Below, piece after piece: positions 56,440-64,000 of a stretch of 64,000 nucleotides of DNA. Under the pieces are notes generated by a model. That model ran no database searches. It was given only the letters and a program-made list of their open reading frames with translations, and was not told the DNA's origin. This DNA is from Lumbricus terrestris (lineage: Eukaryota > Annelida > Clitellata > Crassiclitellata > Lumbricidae). Both the position numbers and the translations under genes were made by a program. Location: positions 1,346,584 through 1,410,583 of the forward strand of contig OX457053.1 in the NCBI GenBank assembly GCA_949752735.1, in the 5' to 3' direction. How positions within the stretch are numbered: the first letter of the stretch is position 1; each line of letters opens with the position of its first letter.

Positions 56440-59400
56440 TCTCCTGCCCGATATTTGTTAGCCCGATTGAAGTAGGCGCGAGTGTAGAGTTTGTCCCCTA
56501 CCGAAAACACATCTACAGAAACAGAAACAGGGCAACATCATTCAGTCTTCAACGTCACATAGTTATGCCAAAGACCTTATAGGCACACAACTCCTTTCGC
56601 TGCGCTCTATTGGGTCAAGGCCTGACCTAGTTGTATGTGGACGAGTTGCTGACCTGAGACTGTGTCGGAAAGTGCGTGGTTGTAGATCTGGTCTGCATCA
56701 CAAGAGATCTATCAGATCGTTTCAGATAACGGAGCTGTCGTGTGATTTCATACCGGTGATCGTCGGGAATCGACCGGCTGACCATGTGGTGCAACGAAAC
56801 ATCTCACCACGATGTCTTGTCGTACCTGTCCTTCATCGTCATATCTTCAACCAATCAAATGGATTGAACTGTGCATCACTAAACGTACGGAGTCTTTGCA
56901 ACAAGGTCGGTGCGATTGAGCAATGGTGGCGGGAGTTACGACTTGATGTATTCTGCCTTACTGAAACCTGGCATGAAGATACCGATGACATTTCTCTGCG
57001 TCGGCTTAGGTCGGAGGGTCTACAGGTCATCGAATGCGCCAGACCGATTCTTCCTGGTGCAAGGACAGATGATGTAAAGTTCCAGAATCATGGCGGCGTT
57101 GCGATCATTGCTTCGTCCGCTGTTCGGCTGACGAAGCTGATTGTACCGTTCCGTCCGACGACCTACGAGCTTCTCTGTTCAAGGATCGTGGTTGATGGGA
57201 AGGCGTGTCTCGTGGCTGTGGTCTACCGTCCTGGATCGGAGAAAGCAACGGCGGCGTTCTTCGACGAGTATCGTGCACTGCTTGAGTTTGCATCATCCTT
57301 CGCCATGCCGTTCGTCATCACGGGTGACCTCAATGTCAGATTTGATCGTCCAGATAACCCAACGGCAGTGTGCATCTCCGAGTTGACGTCGGCGTTCGGT
57401 GCTACGCAGTGCGTGTCTGAGGTAACTCATGAACGTGGAGGAATCTTAGACGTGGTTGTGGCTAGAAAGGATGATGTTTCGACCGTGGAAGTGATTGATA
57501 TCGGCTTATCGGACCACCGGTTACTGACCTGGAGGTTTAGGGTTGCTGAAGTGAAGGCGCCTGTTTACAAGACTCAGAGTCGCAGGACATGGAAGACTTT
57601 TGATGCAGATGCTTTTAGGAGCGACCTTGCTGCTTCCAGCCTGTGCAGCCCTTCGCTTGTAACAGACGATCCTTCAATGATGGCGTCTCACTTCGATGAT
57701 GTTATCAGCGCCTTACTAGATGTTCATGCCCCACGGGTTGATGTGACCTGCCGGGTGAGAGGCTCATCTGACCGGTGGTATGATGTTGAGTGTCGGAAGG
57801 CGAAGCGTCAGGTCAGAAGACTCGAAAGGCGCTACAAAAAGCTGCGTTCCGACTACGCTCGTGAGCAATGGGTCAAAGAACTTAACAAGTTACATCAGTT
57901 GGTTGAGTCGAAGCGTCGGCGTTATTTGATGACGAGGATAGACACGCATCGTGGTCCTGCTGAGCTCTGGCGAGTTATCGATGACGGATTGTGCAGAAAA
58001 GCTGATGAGTCATCTGGCTCGAGGTCTGGTCTTACTGCTGATGCCTTGGCTGATTTCTTCGACCGGAAGGTGGCTGATGTCAGGACTGCGACTGATGGAG
58101 CGGCGGCGGCTGAATTCGTTGACATCCGGTCAGATCATCGATTTCATGACTTCAAGCTGATCACGACAGATAACGTTTGCAGTATGGTTGGTGAAGCAGT
58201 GGACAAGTATTCAATGCTTGACCCTATGCCGACCTGGCTGCTCAAGTCGTGCGTCGATCTTCTGGCCCCTTTTATCAGCGTGATGTTCAATTCCTCTCTT
58301 CAGTCTGGAACGTTTCCAGTGCTCTACCGAAGTGCCTATGTCACACCTCGTCTTAAAAAGCCGACACTTCCGCGTGAGGAGCTATCAAGTTATCGGCCAG
58401 TGTCAAACCTACCAACATTGTCAAAGCTGCTCGAAAGGGTAGTTTGCGGACAACTAGTTGAATATCTTATATCGGCTGAGCTTCTTCCCAAGCATCAATC
58501 GGCGTATCGGAAATTCCACTCAACAGAGACGGCGTTGCTGAAGGTCTTTTCAGACTTGATTGAAGCGGCTGACAATGGTGACCATGCGTTGCTGGGCCTG
58601 CTTGATCTCTCGGCTGCGTTCGACACTGTCGATCATGACATCATGATGGAGCGACTTTCTCGGACCTACGGCGTACGCTCGGTGGCGCTTGACTGGATCA
58701 GATCATATCTATGCGGGCGAAGCCAGTCGGTTTTTTACAATGGGGTGCATTCGTCGTTGCGTGTTTTAACCAGTGGAGTACCTCAGGGGTCGGTTCTGGG
58801 GCCTCTGCTTTTTCTGCTGTATACGGCCGATCTTGAGAAACTTGCCTCTGGAGTGGGGCTATCCTCTCATTTCTATGCCGACGACTCGCAGCTATACACC
58901 ACTGGTCCGTCGACGACTGCGCCTCAACTGTAGCAACACATGGAGTCGGGAGTAGAGGTTGTAGCTGAATGGTTGAGGTCAAATCGCCTCCTTCTGAATC
59001 CTGACAAAACTGATTTCCTTTGGTGTGCCACTCGTAGAAGGTGCGATCAAATTAGCAGTGAGTCCCTAAATATCTGTGGAATATCGGTGCGGCCTTCTAC
59101 CGCCGTGCGTGACCTTGGAGTTCTATTCCAGACGGACATGTCCATGACGCGCCAAGTGGGACTGACGGTGAGCAGATGCTTTCGTCAGCTGCGGTTAATC
59201 AAAAGCTGTGTACGATCACTGCCTTTTGAGGCTGCAAAAACAGCCGTTTTCTGCTTCGTGGTTTCTCAGGTGGACCGGTGTAACAGTTTGTTGGCTGGTG
59301 CGCCGAAGTACCTGCACGACCGACTACAGTCTGTGTTGAATGCAGCGGCGAAACTCGTGTGTAATCGGCGGAAGTATGATCATGTGACACCATTACTGCG

Positions 59401-59826
59401 TGACGTGTTGCATTGGCTTCCAATACCGTACCGCATTGAATTCAAACTCTCATTGCTCGTCTACAAGTCACTACATGGCTTAGCACCGGACTACCTCAAA
59501 TCCTATTGCTTGCAGATGGCGGCGTCAGGTGCTGGCCTTACACTGAGATCCAGTGTGAAAGGAGATCTGTATGTGCGAAGGACGAAGACACGCTTCGGGG
59601 AGCGTGCTTTTTCAACTGCTGGCCCCCGCTGCTGGAACAGTCTGCCTTCCACAGTTCGTTCTGCCAACTCTGTTGGGGTTTTCAAAACTCGTCTGAAGAC
59701 ATATTTGTTTTCCAAGGCGTACCTGTGACTGAATATATTATGTTTGTGTTTGTAGAGGCGCCTTTGTAACGGCATGTGCTGTGTTACGGCGCCATAGAAA
59801 TTGTCGTCATTATTATTATTATTATT
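56440..59826 (+). mobile_element. CR1/L2-like LINE, nearly full length
   Basis: It carries one long endonuclease-RT frame and ends in six ATT units (59809-59826). The motif LHWLPIPYRIEFKL near the C-terminus is typical of CR1/L2-group elements. The 5' end is approximate. It lies opposite to gene 3, inside the interval where the CTLD1b exon is expected. Confidence 0.8.
56672..59728 (+). pseudogene. LINE ORF2: endonuclease and reverse transcriptase with one stop
   Basis: One frame of 1019 codons, broken only by TAG at 58931-58933. The endonuclease has LNVRSL near residue 69, CLTETWH near 95, GDLNVRFD near 218 and SDHRLL near 280. The RT has DLSAAFDTVDHD (from 645), VPQGSVLGP (from 703) and YADD (735-738). 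The C-terminal part after the stop keeps DLGVLFQTDMSM and LHWLPIPYRIEF. The stop falls in QL-stop-QHME and looks like a CAG-to-TAG change. Without that stop the enzyme would be complete. Confidence 0.85.
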
Positions 59827-60836
59827 AAGTCTATTTCTCTAGTCTTTGAACTTGACTGGTTATCATGAAATTCTGATTCCGCAATAAGCTATTACATATA
59901 AGTCTATTAATTATGCACGACGGACTATTAAAGTCACAGGACCATAATTATTATAGCCTAGATGTAGGCTATGTATTTGGTTCCTCAATCTTCCTGAAAT
60001 CCAAGACCTAAATAATCTTCTTTTCAAAACGGACATTCAAAACGACAGAGTGTAGGACTACATTATTTTGGCGGAAGAGTCATGCACAAAAAGTTCTTGT
60101 GTTCAGAAATGGTCAATTTAGGTTCATGAACAACGTCAAGATTTTTCGCTCAATGTGAAAAATTTGAAGTGGGAAACGTCAACGACTGGCGTAGAGAAAG
60201 TGTTGCTTGATTATTTCAGCCCGTTCAGCAAGAAATACGTGTTAGACCAACACTGTCGATGGTTGCTATTAAATAAAACCAGTCGATAAATTTTTATATT
60301 ACAGATGAAATATATGAACTACAATTACCAGAGATTCATTCTCATACTGATTGCATCTACACCTAATATGTTAGCTATTTATAGATAGGAATAGGGTTTG
60401 TGGCCATTTTGGCACCCAGGGACATTCAGTGAAACTCGAAATATCTTCGACTTGTTTTACAAACAATTCGCCATAAATTTGGTGAAACTCGTGTGAACCT
60501 ATTTGGCTTATCCCAGATATGCTAAGTCTAAAAATTAATATCCTAATATAATGCCAGTATACATACGACAAACCTGAAAATGAGTCTAATATGATTTATG
60601 AAGTCAGCGAAAATACTGAAGGAAAATGAAATATAGAAATGTGGAAATTCTTCAAAGAATTTCTATGCAAATGGTCTATTTAGCACGGCGATCAAATAAG
60701 ATTTTATAACATGCCATTAGGCCTAGCCTATAATTGCTTTTTAGGCAATAACATTCTGCAAACTGGTTAAAACAATCGGTTGACCATCCACAATCACATG
60801 GCTCCTCTACCGAAACAATGAATATAGACATTTTAC

Positions 60837-60839
60837 TTG
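60837..60839 (-). CDS. Last 3 nt of gene 3 CTLD1a exon
   Basis: CAA, then the donor GTAAAA at 60836-60831. Separated from the rest of the exon by the mariner. With these bases the exon is 291 nt, phase 1, exactly as in the paralogues. Confidence 0.65.
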
Positions 60840-60841
60840 TA

Positions 60842-62244
60842 CAGGGTGGCTCAAAAAAAAACGTACCACCGGGGAAAATGCGATATCTTCGCAGCCGATC
60901 GAACTTTTTCTGCGAAAATTTTCCAATTTGTAGGGGAATGAATTTCCAACAATACCTGAAAGTTTCATTTGAAACTTTTCATGTTTGCAAAAGTTACAGC
61001 TGTTCAAACTTAAAATTTCGTTTTTTCAATTATCCGCGGAAAATTGACGTCACTTGTAGATTTCCAAGTCAAATGATATCACTTTTCACTACGACCTCAG
61101 CATTCCGTTTTGCAGTTTATTGTAAGGTATAATGAGAGTGTCCACTCCCTGCCTTAACACAAGCTCAAATTCTTTTTGTGAAGCTCAGTATGGCCTTGTT
61201 GGTCGGGTCCTGCGGCAACTGACCCCACATTAGCAGCAAGACTTGCTTCAGCTGGCCAATGTTCTCCAACTTGGGATTAAATGTCTTGCAGCGTTCCAGC
61301 ATAGCTCCCCAGACGTGATAAACAAGAGGGTTAAGGTCTGGCGAGTTTGTAAATCATCTTTGCCAATGCATTTACTTCAGTTGATGTCAATAAGGTAGCG
61401 CCATCATAATCAACCTTGCCGTGCGAGCAAGCAGGCGCACTGTCCTGCTGCATAATAAAACCAGATGTTAGAGCATACCTGGTCTTCAATGAGTCTGGGT
61501 AAGCGAGTTCAATGATGAGTTTGACATCTAACCTACTGAATGGGATTAATTGCAGTCTTTTCTTGCAGCCGCAACACACGCCGGCATATCTGATGCCGAA
61601 ACCACGATTTGCTTTGCAAACTTGACCTTTCGATTACCAAGCGAATTTCGTGAAAATCGCGCTTTTTCCGTCAGATCAAGCGACCACTTCCTGCCTCTCT
61701 TCCGACATCTGATCTTCGTTACATAAACACGTTTGCAGATAGTCTTCAATGTGCTCAGGCTCCACTTTTCACTGGGTATTTTGCTATGATCACGCGATGT
61801 CTCAGTCTCTGTTCATGCAAAGTCCGAGTTCCCATTTGATCTTTTGCAGAAACTTTGCCCATGACGTTCATTGTTTGGGTTCACCAATTGAGACCTTAAT
61901 CTATAAAATATCACCAAATACCAGCAGATTGCTTCATAAACAGCTTCTTTACAGCTCATAGTGAGGTCGTATGACATCATCATCAATGTGTGTGTGTTGT
62001 AATTTGCCAAACATCCTAATGAAATCACTTGTATTGGAGCATGATTCTCCGGATAATTGAAAAAACGAAATTTTAAGTTTGAACAGCTGTAACTTTTGCA
62101 AACATGAAAAGTTTCAAATGAAACTTTCAGGGATTGTTGTATATTCATTCCCCTTCAAATTGTGAAATTTTCGCAGAAAAACCCCAATCGGCTGCGAAGA
62201 TATCGCATTTTCCCCGGTGGTACGTTTTTTTTTGAGCCACCCTG
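60842..62244 (-). mobile_element. mariner-like transposon in gene 3 CTLD1a exon
   Basis: 1403 bp, flanked by TA (60840-60841 and 62245-62246). Inverted ends start CAGGGTGGCTC and run about 200 bp (60842-61040 against 62046-62244) with high identity. A minus-strand transposase remnant (about 61750-61150) reads SLDLTEKARFS, FIMQQDSAPA and LNPLVYHVWGAMLER, matching mariner catalytic regions. Frameshifts make it non-functional. Confidence 0.88.
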
Positions 62245-62532
62245 TAGAGCTCATTGATTGGCCATCGACCCATTTCCATGTGTCAAGTGAAATCTTTCTC
62301 CCGGATGTCCATGATTGTGAATTTCCTGCATGTTCCTTTAAGTATTTTGTAAAACCATCTTGTTCGTGTTGGTTACAAATGGCAGGCAGGGTGTAGCCAT
62401 TATTATTACAATGCCTCCAGGCCTCATCCCAATTAACTTTCTCACTGTGTAATGTAAAATAAGAAATGTTTCCTGTTTTCCTGTCTCCACAAGTCTTTTT
62501 ATTTGAAAGACTCTTTTCAACGAAAGTGAACT
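62245..62532 (-). CDS. Gene 3 exon 2 (288 of 291 nt): CTLD1, first half
   Basis: After a pyrimidine-rich acceptor ending AATCACAG, the exon reads EFTFVEKSLSNKKTC, NWDEAWRHC, LPAICNQHEQ, WTSGRK and WKWVDGQ. It then runs at a TA dinucleotide into a mariner inverted repeat. The last three bases and a GTAAAA donor lie on the far side of the element at 60839-60835. Without the element the exon is 291 nt, the same as genes 1 and 2. Confidence 0.8.
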
Positions 62533-63611
62533 CTGTGATTAAAATCAAATAAAAATAAAACAACATCTCAGATAAATTCGATTTGACAAATGCGTGAACA
62601 TTGCTAATGGAAATATTAAATAAATTATAGAAAGTGGCAACTGTTATAGGCCTGCCTATTTTACATAGGCTACAGCATTTAGCCAAAATGCATAGGCGTA
62701 GATCCTTTCCACGATGCTACGTGCCTATAAGCCATCTGTCGATTACATCATTGTGTGAGACTGACACAATAACGATCGTGTTTATCAACCGCACGGGTGA
62801 CATGTGATCTTTACCTCTGCAAACTTTAGGCAGAACATTTGTGATTTCTAAATTATGATGCTTGCTTGTTAGGCCCTACATGCTTAACGACACTGCCATA
62901 TCAAAGATGATTTGTGTCGCCCTCCTCCATTATCCATACTTGGGACTGGCAGAGCGCAACCAGCGGCGGAGTTATTTTAAATTATAAAACAAGCACGGTC
63001 TTATATTGACACTTTGTGCCCGTAACACAATTTAGGCACGTATTGTAAGGTCGAAGTCAAGTGAAATTGAGCAAAAAATCAGGATCCACATGAACAACAC
63101 GGTCGACCCTCGACAGGCTTCTATTGAACTCTTTGGTGGAGATCGTTCAGACAGCAGTTTTAAGTAAACTCCTGCGAAATATATTACTTTGGCGTTCTAC
63201 ATGTAACTCATTCGCCAATGCATGGGTTTCAGCGTTGCCCGCAAGAAAGTTGCTAGACGACAAGAATTATTATCGAAAAATAGAAATAGTGATGAATATA
63301 ACTTTTAGGCTAGGCTACTTATATCGAATGGTTCGATGAAACAAGCTTTGATAACATTGGATTCAGGCAAAGTAATTGCTATTTAAATAAAAACTGGTTT
63401 GATAAAAAGAGTTGCAGCTAAAATAGAAGCTGGATTCATTAAACCAATTCTTGCCTATGGCCCAGATGGACGCTGGATTGATGAACAGAATTCATACCAT
63501 AACGGCCTAGGAGTCAGATTGGTAAAAGAGCCAATAACTTAGAAGTTAAACACTTTAGAACATAATATTCAACAACAGTTGTAGCCTAACTTTTGAAACC
63601 TAATTGCTTAC

Positions 63612-63675
63612 CAAGCATTATAATCAGGAAAACTGCTCGAAAAATAGACGATTTCCGTGGCTGAATAGTAGACAT
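63612..63675 (-). CDS. Gene 3 exon 1: signal peptide
   Basis: A 64-nt exon: ATG at 63675-63673, basic MSTIQPRKSSIFR, then a hydrophobic AVFLIIML, ending at GTAAGC in phase 1. It joins exon 2 (EFTFVEK), making the same Glu codon as in genes 1 and 2. The 12-bp upstream motif lies 201 bp before the ATG. Confidence 0.7.
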
Positions 63676-63875
63676 CTTCCTTCAACTGTTGTTGAACTTG
63701 TCAAATTAGAAACAGGTTCAATGTCACGTGCGATATTCAAACGAGGTGCTACTCAGTTTTAGTTTTGCTACAATAAATTGTAATTGAAGGTTAGTTCCAA
63801 CTTAAGCCGTTACCAAAAAGTCGTATCGGTAGCGTTGTTATACGCTTGTAAGCAAAACAGACGTTGTGCATTCAT

Positions 63876-63887
63876 CTCCGGGTTTGT
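63876..63887 (-). promoter_or_regulatory. 12-bp conserved upstream motif, gene 3
   Basis: CTCCGGGTTTGT, 201 bp from the gene 3 ATG, in flanking DNA that is otherwise diverged from genes 1 and 2. TTTCTACACGGAAGTAAA just after it also resembles the other copies. Confidence 0.48.
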
Positions 63888-64000
63888 TTCTACACGGAAG
63901 TAAAGTTAGAACTATTAATACCAGCAACTTCGTATTTGCATGGCTTCAAATTATAATTATTGGCCTACATAATGTTTTTTGTACATCGTTCTAAAATTAG

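Larger units (their letters stand above)
48817..63675 (-). pseudogene. Gene 3: two-CTLD receptor with tyrosine-motif tail, disrupted
   Basis: Exons in coding order are 63675-63612, 62532-62245 plus 60839-60837 (split by a mariner), 54376-54140, 52780-52622, 52185-51949, 51461-51371 and 50687-48817 (interrupted by a hAT element). Exon lengths and phases match genes 1 and 2 once the mariner is discounted (291, 237, 159). The CTLD1b exon (120 nt) was not found between 60836 and 54377, an interval filled by two LINEs. The tail has repeated tyrosine motifs and a frameshift near 50393-50473. Skipping CTLD1a and CTLD1b would keep phase 1, so a shortened receptor with only CTLD2 is possible. I call it a pseudogene or a damaged allele; a recent insertion in one haplotype is also possible. 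Confidence 0.68.

Noticed and set aside
60080..60170. Minus-strand stretch with NFLCMTL as a candidate CTLD1b exon of gene 3
   Set aside because: It has an upstream stop, no fitting donor and the wrong length. The resemblance to YYLCQ is too short.

Overview
This is eukaryotic genomic DNA. It has split genes with GT/AG introns, long AT-rich introns, many transposons and microsatellites, and no bacterial gene organisation. The palindrome TAGGCCTA and its variants recur throughout. Together with the transposon types (copia with half-tRNA priming, CR1/L2-like LINE, piggyBac, hAT, mariner), this suggests a marine invertebrate, perhaps an echinoderm. The taxon is an inference and is not proven here.

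The core of the window is a tandem array of three minus-strand genes. Each encodes a type I membrane receptor with a signal peptide, two C-type lectin-like domains (CTLD1 and CTLD2), a Ser/Thr-rich stalk, a transmembrane helix and a cytoplasmic tail. Gene 1 spans 4658-17955, gene 2 spans 28944-44426 and gene 3 spans 48817-63675. Each CTLD is split over two exons. Exon lengths are the same wherever an exon is present (CTLD1a 291, CTLD1b 120, CTLD2a 237, CTLD2b 159 nt). Every intron is phase 1, except the one before the gene 3 tail exon, which is phase 2. The first 700 bases resemble the DNA just upstream of genes 1 and 2, so a fourth gene probably begins about 50 bases left of the window. A perfect 12-bp motif sits 199-201 bp upstream of each start codon.

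Genes 1 and 2 share a recent duplication (8537-18380 and 30293-44853) that carries the signal peptide and both CTLDs. It stops in the intron before the stalk. The gene 2 stalk junction and membrane helix resemble gene 3 instead, so gene 2 looks like a mosaic. In CTLD1a and CTLD2b the coding differences between genes 1 and 2 exceed those in neighbouring intron, and most of them change amino acids.

Gene 3 carries a tail with repeated tyrosine motifs, including an ITIM-type VVYAAL. It is damaged: a 1.4-kb mariner sits in CTLD1a three bases before the splice donor, a hAT element sits in the tail exon, a frameshift lies between two tyrosine motifs, and no CTLD1b exon was found.

The rest is mobile DNA: a LINE 3' end (1978-2540), an SINE at 6951, hAT MITEs (4415, 10604/32358, 22742, 24429), a TTAA-bounded element in intron 1 of genes 1 and 2, a copia element with both LTRs (18593-22426), a TACA microsatellite (27942-28171), a piggyBac (34695-36779), a nearly intact LINE (about 56440-59826) and a decayed opposite-strand LINE (54780-56000).
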